This document shows, in pieces, positions 26,169-34,366 of a stretch of 42,370 nt of DNA (the first letter of the stretch is position 1; the number at the start of each line of letters is the position of its first letter). The notes beneath the pieces were generated by a model. It worked only from the letters and a program-made list of their open reading frames with translations. It ran no database searches and was not told where the DNA came from. The translations under genes were made by a program, and so were the position numbers. Source of the DNA: Clostridiales bacterium (GTDB lineage Bacteria; Bacillota; Clostridia; Oscillospirales; Oscillospiraceae). Location of the stretch: the NCBI GenBank assembly GCA_029265975.1, contig JAJUGN010000013.1:1-42370 (forward strand), written 5' to 3'.

Positions 26169-27557
26169 CTATGCCAGCGCTCTTCCGAGCAGCACGCCCA
26201 TCGCGGAGGACATCATCAGCCCCCTGGTCCAGCCGCTGGAGTCACCCAGGCAGTGAAGCCCGTGAATATTGGTATTGAAAGAGGAATCCATTTTTACGCG
26301 GTTAGAGTAAAATTTGAGCTCGGGCGAATAAAGAAGCGTTTCAGTGGAGGCAAAGCCGGGTACGACGTGATCCACCGCCTGTATAAAGTTTATGATGTTT
26401 ATCATCGAACGGTACGGCATCGCGGCTGTAATATCGCCCGCCACTGCGTCCGGAAGCGTCGGCCTCACGTTGGACTGCGCCAGCTCCTTCTGCCAGGTCC
26501 GTTTGCCGTCTAAAATGTCTCCAAAGCGCTGCACAAGGATGTGTCCGGCTCCGAGCATGTTCGTAAGCTCGCCTATCTTCTGGGCGTAGGCGATGGGCTG
26601 GTTGAACGGCTCGGAAAAATTGTGGGAGCACAAGACGGCGATGTTTGTATTTCCTGATTTATGGTCCTTATAGGAGTGCCCGTTTACGACCGCGAGGTCG
26701 TTGTCATAATTCTCCTGGCTTACAAAGCCGCCGGGGTTCTGGCAAAAGGTTCTAACCTTGTTTTTGAAGGGCTTCGGATATCCGATGAGCTTGGATTCGT
26801 AGAGAACCTCGTTTATGCGCTCCATTACTTCGTTGCGCACCTCGACGCGGACGCCTATGTCGACCGTTCCGGGCTGATGGGCGATGCCGTGCTCCTGGCA
26901 GAGCCTCTCGAACCAGTCGGCTCCGCGCCTGCCGGTGGCGACCACGGTTTTATCGGAGAGTATCTCGAAGGAATTATTTCCGGAGCTTAACCGGACGCCT
27001 AAGCAGCGGCCGTCCTTGAGCAGCAGGTCGGTGCATTCATGTCCGAAAAGCATTTCGACTCCGCTGTTAAGAAGGTGCTTTTCAATGGCCAGGTAGATGC
27101 CGCGGGCCTTTTCCGTCCCAAGGTGCCTTATCGGGCAGTCCACGAGCTTAAGTCCCGCCTGTATGGCGCGCTTTCTTATTTCCTTGACCTCCTCGCTCTG
27201 CCCCAGGCCTTCGATATGCGTATCCGCCCCGAATTCCAGATATATGCCGTCGGTATAGTTTATGGTCTCCTGCGCCAGCTCGTCGCCGATAAGGGAAGGG
27301 AGATCCCCTCCCACCTCGGAGCTTAAGGAGAGCTTGCCGTCTGAGAAGGCTCCGGCGCCGGAAAAGCCGGTGGTGATATGGCAGTAGGGCCTGCATGAGA
27401 GGCAGCGTCCGGCGCGCGATTTAGGGCATGTCCGGCTTTCGAGAGCCTGACCCTTTTCGACAATGAGAATCTTCTTTCCGCTGCCCCTCCTGAGCATCTC
27501 GATTGCGGTGAATATACCCGCGGGACCCGCGCCTATTATTACGACGTCGCTATTCAT
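26169..27557 (-). CDS. FAD-dependent dehydrogenase (COG2509-like, uncharacterised)
   Basis: Predicted cytosolic flavoprotein, 462 residues. The N-terminal Rossmann motif GAGPAGIFTAIEML and the second FAD element VVATGRRGADWF are clear, as is the family's cysteine-containing stretch CPKSRAGRCLSC and GFSGAGAFSDGK. The C-terminus has GLHCLGDSSGWTRG, which closes the FAD site. Substrate and reaction are unknown for this family. ATG 27557 has GGAGG 6 bases upstream; the ORF extension to a TTG at 27575 is rejected. It starts 19 bases after the stop of the serine hydrolase gene and probably shares its transcript; no functional link between the two is known to me. Confidence 0.85.
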   Translation of the reverse strand: MNSDVVIIGAGPAGIFTAIEMLRRGSGKKILIVEKGQALESRTCPKSRAGRCLSCRPYCHITTGFSGAGAFSDGKLSLSSEVGGDLPSLIGDELAQETINYTDGIYLEFGADTHIEGLGQSEEVKEIRKRAIQAGLKLVDCPIRHLGTEKARGIYLAIEKHLLNSGVEMLFGHECTDLLLKDGRCLGVRLSSGNNSFEILSDKTVVATGRRGADWFERLCQEHGIAHQPGTVDIGVRVEVRNEVMERINEVLYESKLIGYPKPFKNKVRTFCQNPGGFVSQENYDNDLAVVNGHSYKDHKSGNTNIAVLCSHNFSEPFNQPIAYAQKIGELTNMLGAGHILVQRFGDILDGKRTWQKELAQSNVRPTLPDAVAGDITAAMPYRSMINIINFIQAVDHVVPGFASTETLLYSPELKFYSNRVKMDSSFNTNIHGLHCLGDSSGWTRGLMMSSAMGVLLGRALA

Positions 27558-27576
27558 TTCAGCCTCCGAATTCAAA

Positions 27577-29328
27577 TCAGTTATTCTTATCCTTGTCCAG
27601 CGAGCCTGTCATGACGGGCTCAAAAATGCGCTCGAGCTTGAAATCCAGAAAATCCGGGTCTACGATGGAAAAAATGGAGTGAAGCAGCCTGCCCATGGTC
27701 TCGACGCAGGAAATGTACATCTTTATCTGCTGTACGCCCGGACGCTCCGAAAACTCCACGCTGACCTCGTCGCCTATGAAGGTGAACCTCATCGTCCTTG
27801 AATTGGCGATTTCAAGGAAGGAAAAGCGGATGAGCAGCACTGTGTTCCCGTCGTCGTCCGTATTGAAGCGCCCGAGCGTGCCAAGCAGATAAGGCTCGCC
27901 CCGGATGCTGATTTCGCTTTGTTTCGCGGCTCCGAAGCCGACGGGTATCCGGTAGGTTTCGTCGTTTTCCATTATGATTATATGGAAGATCCCGTTTTCT
28001 ATCGAAAACGAAACGGCTCTCAGTCCCTTTGAGTAGCTGTTCTGAATTATTTGAGCGAAAAGAGGGAAGAGCGAAGCGCTTTTTATTTTTCCGTCCATTA
28101 CATAGGTCCTGCCGTTTAACAGGCGGCAGGGCCTGGGCAGAGCGCCCGCGCTTTCGAGGCATTTTATAAAAAAGGACTGACGGGGCTTTCCCATTTCGGC
28201 TTCTGTCTTCCTCAGCCTTCTCTCGGCCGCAAAATTCCTCGGGAGACTTTCAGGAGGCGAGAAGCCCGCCCCGAAGTACTTTTCGGTGATCGGGAAGAAG
28301 GAGCTCTGCTGGAACATTTCGTTGTTTCCCGCGTTCGATACGACGAGAAGGTTCGTATCAAAAAAACCGAGTACATTTTGCCCGTACATTCCGTTGAATA
28401 AAAATTTGCGCTGATTCCTGCCGACCCAAACGTGATAGCCGTAGTCGAAATCCCCGAAGCGTTCGGGGGTTTTCATTATGTTTTGCGAGGACTCACGAAC
28501 CCATTCCTCCGATATTATTCTTTTCCCGTTCCAAACGCCGCCCTGGAGGTAGAGCTGCCCGATTTTGGCGGCGTCCTCTGGCGCAAGATACATGCCCCAG
28601 CCGCCCTTTTCTATACCCCGGGGGCAGGTCTCCCAGTAATAGTTTTTTATGCCGAGCGGCTCAAAAAGACGCTCGCGCAGGTATTCCGCAAGGCTTTGCC
28701 CGCTTATCTGCCTCACTATGGCGGAGAGCATATAGGAATTCATGCTGTTATAGGAAAAGCCGGAGCCGGGATCAAACTTCAGGGAGGTCTCGAAGAAGCA
28801 CTTGATCCAGTCCTCCTCGGTGACAGAGCCCGCCTCGTTGAAAGTAATCCCGCTGGACATCGTGAGAAGATGCCGGACCGTAAGCCCCTTAAGCACAAGC
28901 GCAGACAGGATAAAGCCCCTCCGCTCGAAAATTTTCGTTACCGGAGTGTCTAGGGAAAGGCGGCCCTCGTCGATGAGCATTCCTATGGCAATACCTGTAA
29001 CGCTTTTGCAGAGCGAATAGGTGGCGCGCCACACATCGCTTCTGTACGCGCCGAAGGAGGTCTCGGATATCACCGCGCCGTTTCGTATTATCATAACGCT
29101 GTGCATGTCAAGGGACCTGTCGCTCTGAAGCTCGTTTAGGTAATCGATTATATGCTCCGACCGCACGCCAGCAGACTCCGGAGCTCTCCTCGGAAAAGCA
29201 GGGGAGACGGCGCGTGCTACGAAAGCCGGCTTCTGGGGCCTGTACGGAATGATAGGAGAGGTGAGATTCCTGGGGTCGGATATCTGCTTCAGGAGCTTTA
29301 TGGTGTTTTTCTGTATGATCAGATCCAA
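27577..29328 (-). CDS. Beta-lactamase-fold serine hydrolase with C-terminal extension
   Basis: 583 residues without signal peptide or membrane segment, so probably cytosolic. Residues about 45-370 are a class C beta-lactamase/esterase-type domain (COG1680): SLCK with Ser105 and Lys108, tyrosine motif FSYNSMNSYMLSAIV, and YHVWVG near 290. The remaining 210 residues are a beta-rich extension I cannot name. This architecture fits amidase/esterase-type hydrolases (6-aminohexanoate-dimer hydrolase relatives) better than true beta-lactamases. Start is TTG 29328, with AAAGGGGGGCGG just upstream and no better ATG. It has its own consensus promoter (29357-29385) and is followed by the FAD dehydrogenase gene. 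Confidence 0.85.
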   Translation of the reverse strand: MDLIIQKNTIKLLKQISDPRNLTSPIIPYRPQKPAFVARAVSPAFPRRAPESAGVRSEHIIDYLNELQSDRSLDMHSVMIIRNGAVISETSFGAYRSDVWRATYSLCKSVTGIAIGMLIDEGRLSLDTPVTKIFERRGFILSALVLKGLTVRHLLTMSSGITFNEAGSVTEEDWIKCFFETSLKFDPGSGFSYNSMNSYMLSAIVRQISGQSLAEYLRERLFEPLGIKNYYWETCPRGIEKGGWGMYLAPEDAAKIGQLYLQGGVWNGKRIISEEWVRESSQNIMKTPERFGDFDYGYHVWVGRNQRKFLFNGMYGQNVLGFFDTNLLVVSNAGNNEMFQQSSFFPITEKYFGAGFSPPESLPRNFAAERRLRKTEAEMGKPRQSFFIKCLESAGALPRPCRLLNGRTYVMDGKIKSASLFPLFAQIIQNSYSKGLRAVSFSIENGIFHIIIMENDETYRIPVGFGAAKQSEISIRGEPYLLGTLGRFNTDDDGNTVLLIRFSFLEIANSRTMRFTFIGDEVSVEFSERPGVQQIKMYISCVETMGRLLHSIFSIVDPDFLDFKLERIFEPVMTGSLDKDKNN

Positions 29329-29356
29329 TTTTCCGCCCCCCTTTGGTTTTGCCTAA

Positions 29357-29385
29357 ATTATAGCAATAAGAATGTGAAAAGTCAA
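29357..29385 (-). promoter_or_regulatory. Promoter of the serine hydrolase-FAD dehydrogenase pair
   Basis: On the minus strand TTGACT (29385-29380), a 17-base spacer and TATAAT (29362-29357). It diverges from the cad-type promoter at 29421, only 35 bases away. Confidence 0.8.
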
Positions 29386-29420
29386 AGCGGCTTTTTGTTA
29401 GGCGGGTCTCCAGGAATGTG

Positions 29421-29449
29421 TTGACAAAAGAAAACGAGTAGTTTATATT
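29421..29449 (+). promoter_or_regulatory. Promoter of the metal resistance operon
   Basis: TTGACA (29421-29426), 17-base spacer, TATATT (29444-29449): near-consensus sigma-A promoter ahead of the repressor gene. Confidence 0.82.
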
Positions 29450-29455
29450 ATAAAC
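29441..29455. promoter_or_regulatory. Candidate operator of the CadC-like repressor
   Basis: Palindrome GTTTATA-T-TATAAAC covering the -10 hexamer, followed by a direct repeat ACGATTGA/ACGATTGC. An ArsR-family dimer bound here would block polymerase. CadC-type operators are AT-rich palindromes in this position; binding itself is inference. Confidence 0.55.
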
Positions 29456-29495
29456 GATTGAACGATTGCTCAAATGTTATCCGGAGATGGTGAAA

Positions 29496-29858
29496 ATGTC
29501 AAGCGAAAACGACCACTGTGAATGCAGCGTTATCCACGAGGACGTGGTACTCGAGGTGAAGAGCAAATTTCCGCCCGAGAGGCCTATATACTGCGTATCC
29601 GAACTGTTTAAGATACTCGGGGATGAAACGAGGACCAGGATAATCTGCGCGCTCGGATTTTCGGAAATGTGCGTATGCGACATAGCCGCCCTGCTGAAGA
29701 TGACAAGCAGCGCGATTTCCCATCAGCTGCGCATACTTAGGGAGTCGCATATCATAAAGAGCCGCCGCGTAGGCAAGGTGGTATACTACAGCCTTGCCGA
29801 CGAACATATAGAGAAGCTTTTTAATATCGCTTTTGAACACATCATGGAGGAATTATAA
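29496..29858 (+). CDS. ArsR/SmtB-family metal-sensing repressor, CadC-like
   Basis: Winged-helix repressor of 120 residues. It has the metal-site layout of CadC: an N-terminal CEC pair (Cys8, Cys10) and the alpha-3 MCVCD motif (Cys59, Cys61), corresponding to Cys7/11/58/60 that bind Cd, Pb or Bi in CadC. The recognition helix region TSSAISHQLRILRESHIIKSRRVGKVVYY is plain. An in-frame ATG at 29466 would add ten residues, but GGAG (29483-29486) favours 29496. It overlaps the ATPase gene by one base, so both are made together; it should release the promoter at 29421 when metal binds. Confidence 0.9.
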   Translation: MSSENDHCECSVIHEDVVLEVKSKFPPERPIYCVSELFKILGDETRTRIICALGFSEMCVCDIAALLKMTSSAISHQLRILRESHIIKSRRVGKVVYYSLADEHIEKLFNIAFEHIMEEL

Positions 29859-31924
29859 TGCCGAAAAAGGAAGAGCTGAAAAAGAAGCGAGTTGAAATAC
29901 ATGACCATGACCGTGATACGGAGCATGACCATGACCGTGACCGTGACACGGAGCATGACAATTCCGCCGATCATGAACACTGCCACACGCATTGTCACGG
30001 GCACGGAAGCTCCTGCGCCTGCGGCAATCCGTCCGCCTGCTCCTGCGGGAAACTTGAGGCCGACGCGGAAATAAGCAATATCATGCTGATACGCATAGGG
30101 GCTTCGATAATACTGCTTCTGGCCGGTCTTCTTATTCCCGTGCCTAAGCTCTACAAAGCCGCTATATTCGGGCTGTCGTTCCTGACGGTCGGGATCGACA
30201 TACTCTTTTCAGCCCTGAAAAATATATTTTCAGGCCGTATATTCGATGAGAACCTGCTCATGACGATAGCCGCCGTATGCGCCTTTATAATCGGCGAGTA
30301 CCCGGAGGGAGCCGCCGTGATAATCCTTTTCCGCATCGGAGAGCTGCTTGAGGAGCGCGCGCTCGGAAATTCCAGAAAGTCAATAAGGGGCCTTATGCAG
30401 CTTAAGCCGGAAAGAGCTATCCTTCTGAAGGACGGGGGCGAGATACCTGTTCCGGCGGCCTCCGTCGCCGTGGGCGACATAATCATTGTCCGTCCGGGAG
30501 AGAGAATACCGCTCGACGGAAAGCTCCTCGACGGGAGGACGACTCTCGACACCTCGGCGATAACCGGAGAATCCATGCCCAGGGCTGTAAATTCCGGCGA
30601 CCAGCTCATGTCGGGCTGCATAAACATAGGTGGAATGATAAGGGTTCGCGTGACGGCGCCGCTTGAAAAATCAACTGTTTCGAGAATACTGGAGATGGTT
30701 CAGTCCGCAAACGCAAAAAAGGCCAAGCCGGAGAAGTTTATAAGCAGGTTTTCAAGGGTTTACACTCCCGTAGTGCTGGCCGCGGCGCTGATAGCATTTG
30801 TGGCGCTCGTACTGCTGTTCAAGCGCCCGATTGCGGTGAGCCTGCGCCGCGTGCTGGTGTTTCTGGTTGTCTCCTGCCCCTGCGCGCTTGTCATCTCCGT
30901 GCCGCTTACATATTTCGCCGGCATAGGCGGAGCCGCCAGACGCGGCGTCCTGTTCAAAAGCTCCTCCGCGATGGACGACATGTCAAGGGTAAGCACCGTC
31001 GTGTTTGACAAAACGGGAACTCTGACTACGGGCAGGTTTTCGGTCACAAGCGTGGAGAGCGCTTTAGTGAATAGGGACATGCTGCTGATGCTGACCGCCT
31101 ACGCCGAGTATTACTCAAACCATCCGCTAGCAAAGTCGGTTATAGCCGCATACGGCGGGAGCATTGACACTAGACGAATAAAAGACTTCAAGGAACTCAG
31201 CGGGAAGGGCGTAAAGGCCAGGATAGGCGATTACAGCGTCATCGCGGGAACCGCTGATTTCCTTAACGGAGAGGGCGTTGAAGTCAGCAGCCGCGACAGC
31301 GGAGAGAGCACGATATACGTTGCAGCGGACGGGAGATACATGGGCCGCATAATGATGAACGACAACCTTAAGCGGGACGCCGTGAGGGCGGTGGATACCC
31401 TGAGGCAGCTCGGGGTTGACAGAGTTGTCATGATGACGGGCGACCGCAACAGGGCGGCGATGAAATCGGCGGTCAGCCTGGGGATAAAGGAGGTATATGC
31501 CGAATACCTGCCCGCAGACAAGGCGCACAAGCTGGGCGAGATAATGAAGCAGCAGCCTCAGGGCAGAAAAACGGCTTTCGTCGGTGACGGAATAAACGAT
31601 ACGCCCGTGCTTGCCTCTGCCGACATCGGAATTTCCATGGGCGGCATAGGATCCGACGCCGCCATAGAGGCTGCGGACGTCGTCATAATGAACGACGAGC
31701 CGACAAAGATATCGACCGCCATAAAGATTGCGAAGGAAACAAAAAAAATAGTGCTTCAGAACATAATTTTGTCTCTGGGCTTCAAAATTTGCGTGATGGT
31801 TTTGGGCCTTTACGGCTTTGTGCCCATGTGGCTGGCTGTTTTCGGCGATGTGGGTGTGGCAATATTGGCTATATTTAACGCCATGAGAGCGTATGAATTG
31901 AGATACTTCACAAGAATAATATAA
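29858..31924 (+). CDS. cadA: Cd/Zn/Pb-type P1B ATPase with His/Asp-rich N-terminus
   Basis: Heavy-metal efflux pump, 688 residues. Motifs: TGES actuator loop (ITGESMPR), CPC in the sixth helix (340-342, with VSCPCALVIS), phosphorylation site DKTGTLT (Asp384), NHPLAKS (HP locus), TGD and GDGINDTPVL; eight transmembrane helices. CPC with a C-terminal Lys/Asp-Gly pattern fits the Cd/Zn/Pb class rather than copper. There is no GMTCxxC heavy-metal domain; instead residues 13-66 are a tail rich in His, Asp, Arg and Cys (HDHDRD, CHTHCHGHG, CACG...CSCGK) that could capture soft metals. The first part of the tail is encoded by tandem DNA repeats (29900-29959). Substrate is inferred together with the CadC-like partner. 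Confidence 0.9.
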   Translation: MPKKEELKKKRVEIHDHDRDTEHDHDRDRDTEHDNSADHEHCHTHCHGHGSSCACGNPSACSCGKLEADAEISNIMLIRIGASIILLLAGLLIPVPKLYKAAIFGLSFLTVGIDILFSALKNIFSGRIFDENLLMTIAAVCAFIIGEYPEGAAVIILFRIGELLEERALGNSRKSIRGLMQLKPERAILLKDGGEIPVPAASVAVGDIIIVRPGERIPLDGKLLDGRTTLDTSAITGESMPRAVNSGDQLMSGCINIGGMIRVRVTAPLEKSTVSRILEMVQSANAKKAKPEKFISRFSRVYTPVVLAAALIAFVALVLLFKRPIAVSLRRVLVFLVVSCPCALVISVPLTYFAGIGGAARRGVLFKSSSAMDDMSRVSTVVFDKTGTLTTGRFSVTSVESALVNRDMLLMLTAYAEYYSNHPLAKSVIAAYGGSIDTRRIKDFKELSGKGVKARIGDYSVIAGTADFLNGEGVEVSSRDSGESTIYVAADGRYMGRIMMNDNLKRDAVRAVDTLRQLGVDRVVMMTGDRNRAAMKSAVSLGIKEVYAEYLPADKAHKLGEIMKQQPQGRKTAFVGDGINDTPVLASADIGISMGGIGSDAAIEAADVVIMNDEPTKISTAIKIAKETKKIVLQNIILSLGFKICVMVLGLYGFVPMWLAVFGDVGVAILAIFNAMRAYELRYFTRII
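29900..29959 (+). repeat. Tandem repeat encoding the HDHDRD tail of the metal ATPase
   Basis: A 24-base unit (29900-29923) is followed by a 30-base version (29924-29953) with an extra GACCGT step and then a partial third unit. The units encode HDHDRDTE and HDHDRDRDTE. Such in-frame repeats change length readily by slippage. Confidence 0.75.
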
Positions 31925-31950
31925 ATATGAGCTTTTTGTTATTTTTTATA

Positions 31951-31979
31951 TTGCATTTTTGAAATCGCAGGTGTAATAT
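31951..31979 (+). promoter_or_regulatory. Promoter of trkH-trkA
   Basis: TTGCAT (31951-31956), a 17-base spacer and TAATAT (31974-31979). Predicted transcript start near 31986, directly ahead of the AAAGGGGGG run at 31989-31997. Confidence 0.65.
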
Positions 31980-32060
31980 CTGCCTTGTAAAGGGGGGATT
32001 GGTATAATCCTCAAGCATCTTCGCCTTTTTTTTGAAGCGCAGAAGAAGAAAAGCAAGCCG

Positions 32061-33377
32061 ATGCGTACCATTGCGCTGAGCTTTTTCGGAATAATATTTG
32101 TGGGAACGCTCCTGCTGATGCTGCCTATATCAACAACCTCGCACACGGGAACGGATTGGCTCACCGCTCTTTTTACGGCTACGTCCGCGACCTGTGTGAC
32201 GGGTCTCGTAGTCGTCGAAACTGCCACCTACTGGACCGGATTCGGCCAGGCCGTTATTCTGCTTCTCATTCAAATCGGCGGACTCGGCTTCATGACCATA
32301 ATCTCGATTTTCTTTTTTATGATAAAGCACCGTGTAGGGCTCCGGGAAAGACTGGTTATGATGCAGAGCCTTAACCTTTACAAGCTTGACGGCGTAGTGA
32401 GGCTGATTAAGCACGTCCTAATAGGAACAATGCTTTTCGAAGTGGCCGGGGCTCTTATAATGATGACCCGGTTTATACCTGACTACGGCATTGGGAGAGG
32501 AATATGGTGCGGCGTCTTTCATTCGGTCTCCGCTTTCTGCAACGCGGGCTTTGATATCATAGGCACGAGGAACGGGGTTTCCGGTGCGATGGTCTATGCG
32601 GACTCGCCGGTTATCCTGCTCACGCTTTCGACGCTGCTTATTGTAGGCGGCCTCGGCTTCTTCGTGTGGGAGGACGTATACAGCAAACGCAGCCTCAAAA
32701 GACTGCAGGTGCATTCCAAGATAGCTCTGCTGGTGACCGCGATACTGCTGGTTTCAGGCACTGTCGGCTTCATGCTCCTGGAAAATTCGAACAAGGGGAC
32801 CCTCGGGAATTTCGGCTTCTGGCAGAAGCTGATGAACGCCTATTTCCAGTCAGCGACTCCTAGGACCGCCGGCTTCAACTCGATCGATCAGGGGCTCATG
32901 ACGGACGGAGGAAAGGCGCTGACTATATTCCTTATGTTTATAGGCGCGGGCGGAGGCTCGACCGCCGGCGGCGTAAAAACGGTAACAGTCGGGGTTTTGT
33001 TCATTTCCTTTTTGTCCGTGCTTTTCAACAAGCGCGACGTCGTGGTGTTCAACCGCAGAATAGACCGGAATCAGATAGTGAACGCCTCCGCGCTGGTTAC
33101 CTTCGCGCTGATGATCAACATTTTCGGAGGGATAATTATTTCGGCCATCGAGGGGCTGCCGTTTCTACATACCCTTTTCGAGACAGCCTCCGCCTACGCC
33201 ACAGTCGGGCTTTCCACGGGGATCACGCCTATGCTCGGCCCCGCCTCAAGGCTGATACTTATAGCCGCGATGTTCTTGGGGCGAGTCGGCGTGACGACGG
33301 TCAGCATAGCCCTCGTATACAAAAATGAAAGTTCGTCGGATATCATATACCCGATTGAAAGCGTAATGATAGGATAG
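32061..33377 (+). CDS. trkH: TrkH/KtrB-type potassium uptake channel subunit
   Basis: Membrane subunit of a Ktr/Trk K+ transporter, at least 438 residues with four M1-P-M2 repeats; pore-loop glycines are visible in TSATCVTGL, SAFCNAGFD, ATPRTAGFN and SAYATVGLS. The first ATG is 32061, but it has no good ribosome site, and the 19 codons before it (from about 32004, KHLRLFFEAQKKKSKP) read like the normal basic N-terminus of the family. A strong AAAGGGGGG sits at 31989-31997, 6 bases before an in-frame ATA (32004), so the true start may be a non-standard codon. Partner TrkA is 34 bases downstream and the two form one operon from the promoter at 31951. Confidence 0.92.
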   Translation: MRTIALSFFGIIFVGTLLLMLPISTTSHTGTDWLTALFTATSATCVTGLVVVETATYWTGFGQAVILLLIQIGGLGFMTIISIFFFMIKHRVGLRERLVMMQSLNLYKLDGVVRLIKHVLIGTMLFEVAGALIMMTRFIPDYGIGRGIWCGVFHSVSAFCNAGFDIIGTRNGVSGAMVYADSPVILLTLSTLLIVGGLGFFVWEDVYSKRSLKRLQVHSKIALLVTAILLVSGTVGFMLLENSNKGTLGNFGFWQKLMNAYFQSATPRTAGFNSIDQGLMTDGGKALTIFLMFIGAGGGSTAGGVKTVTVGVLFISFLSVLFNKRDVVVFNRRIDRNQIVNASALVTFALMINIFGGIIISAIEGLPFLHTLFETASAYATVGLSTGITPMLGPASRLILIAAMFLGRVGVTTVSIALVYKNESSSDIIYPIESVMIG

Positions 33378-33411
33378 AATGAGACTTGCGCGGAGCGCAT
33401 GGGAGGTTATT

Positions 33412-34062
33412 ATGAAGACTTTTGTTGTTATAGGACTCGGGCGCTTCGGAAGCACCCTTGCAAAAAGTCTGTTCGAGATGGGGCACGAGGTTCTTGTAAT
33501 CGACAATAACGAGAACGCGGTTCAGAATTTTTCTCGTTATGTGACGCACGTCGTCGCCGCCAACGCAAACGACATTAACACGCTTAAGGAGCTCGGGGTT
33601 AGAAATTACGACTGCGTTATTCTGACCACCGCCTCTAATATCGAGGAAAGCGTTCTTATCACTCTCGCACTCAAGGAGCTCGGCGTGAAAATGCTCATCT
33701 GCAAGGCGAGGGACGAGCAGCACAAAAAAATCCTTGAAAAAATTGGCGCGGACAGGGTTATCATACCTGAAAACGAAATGGGAATAAAGATGGCCGCCAA
33801 GCTCGGCTCGAAGAATCTGCTGGAGTTCATAGACATTTCGGACGGTTACGGCATTTCGGAGATAAAGGCGCCGGCCGAATGGGTCGGACACGCGCTTTCG
33901 GACCTCGATATCAGGCGGAAGTATAACGTAAACATTATCACCATAAAAAACAAGTGCAAGGATTTAAGCGCCGTTGTCGATCCGGACTATGTTATAGAGG
34001 CCTGTGACGTGCTTGTGATAATGGGCAAGAACGAAAGCATAAAAGCCATCAGCGAATTATAA
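33412..34062 (+). CDS. trkA: Trk/Ktr system regulatory subunit TrkA (RCK protein)
   Basis: Cytosolic ring-forming subunit that gates TrkH in response to nucleotides. 216 residues: RCK-N Rossmann domain with VIGLGRFGSTLAKSL and the acidic end of strand 2 (VIDNNENAVQ), and an RCK-C domain from about residue 140 (GISEIKAPAEWVG ... DVLVIMGKNES). One RCK-N/RCK-C pair, as in KtrA, rather than the doubled TrkA of enterobacteria. ATG 33412 follows GGAGG by 7 bases; the ORF start at 33379 is rejected. Followed by a strong terminator at 34124-34154. Confidence 0.94.
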   Translation: MKTFVVIGLGRFGSTLAKSLFEMGHEVLVIDNNENAVQNFSRYVTHVVAANANDINTLKELGVRNYDCVILTTASNIEESVLITLALKELGVKMLICKARDEQHKKILEKIGADRVIIPENEMGIKMAAKLGSKNLLEFIDISDGYGISEIKAPAEWVGHALSDLDIRRKYNVNIITIKNKCKDLSAVVDPDYVIEACDVLVIMGKNESIKAISEL

Positions 34063-34123
34063 AGGATAAAAGGGGCGCTAGGCGCGTTTCCCAGGGACAC
34101 AAACTGAACCGTTGATTTCAGGT

Positions 34124-34157
34124 AAGGCGGGCAGCAGACTTTGCTGCCCGCCTTTGA
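34124..34157 (+). terminator. Terminator after trkA
   Basis: Thirteen-base perfect arms AAGGCGGGCAGCA and TGCTGCCCGCCTT around GACTT, then a short T stretch. It ends the housekeeping part; 34158-34366 beyond it has no gene that I can support. Confidence 0.8.
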
Positions 34158-34284
34158 CTTTAGGCGGCTGTTTTTCTTGAATCATCCGCAAAGCGCCGAG
34201 TACGCCGATGCGCCAGCGTCGGACGATAAGCGCATGTTCCGCTGTTTTGGAGTAACGCTTGCCGCGCCCGATCACTTAGATTTG

Positions 34285-34325
34285 TATAATAATTTCTTTT
34301 ATTTGCAATATGCAGATAAAAGAAA
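34285..34325 (+). promoter_or_regulatory. TATAAT box and long palindrome upstream of the regulator gene
   Basis: TATAAT at 34285-34290 (no clear -35) is followed two bases later by a 33-base near-palindrome: TTTCTTTTATTTGCA (34293-34307), ATA, TGCAGATAAAAGAAA (34311-34325), with one mismatch. It starts where a transcript from that box would start and ends 41 bases before the gene, a natural autoregulatory operator; as RNA it would fold into a hairpin. Confidence 0.55.
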
Positions 34326-34366
34326 TATACTGATTGTAGAATTATTAAATGAATGGGGTGGGCGGC

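Noticed and set aside
27577-29328. Antibiotic-resistance beta-lactamase
   Set aside because: SxxK and YNS are shared by the whole esterase/amidase superfamily, there is no signal peptide, and the long C-terminal extension points to a general serine hydrolase.
34158-34284. Possible gene remnant after the trkA terminator
   Set aside because: Short open frames exist on both strands but mostly translate the terminator arms; no similarity recognised.
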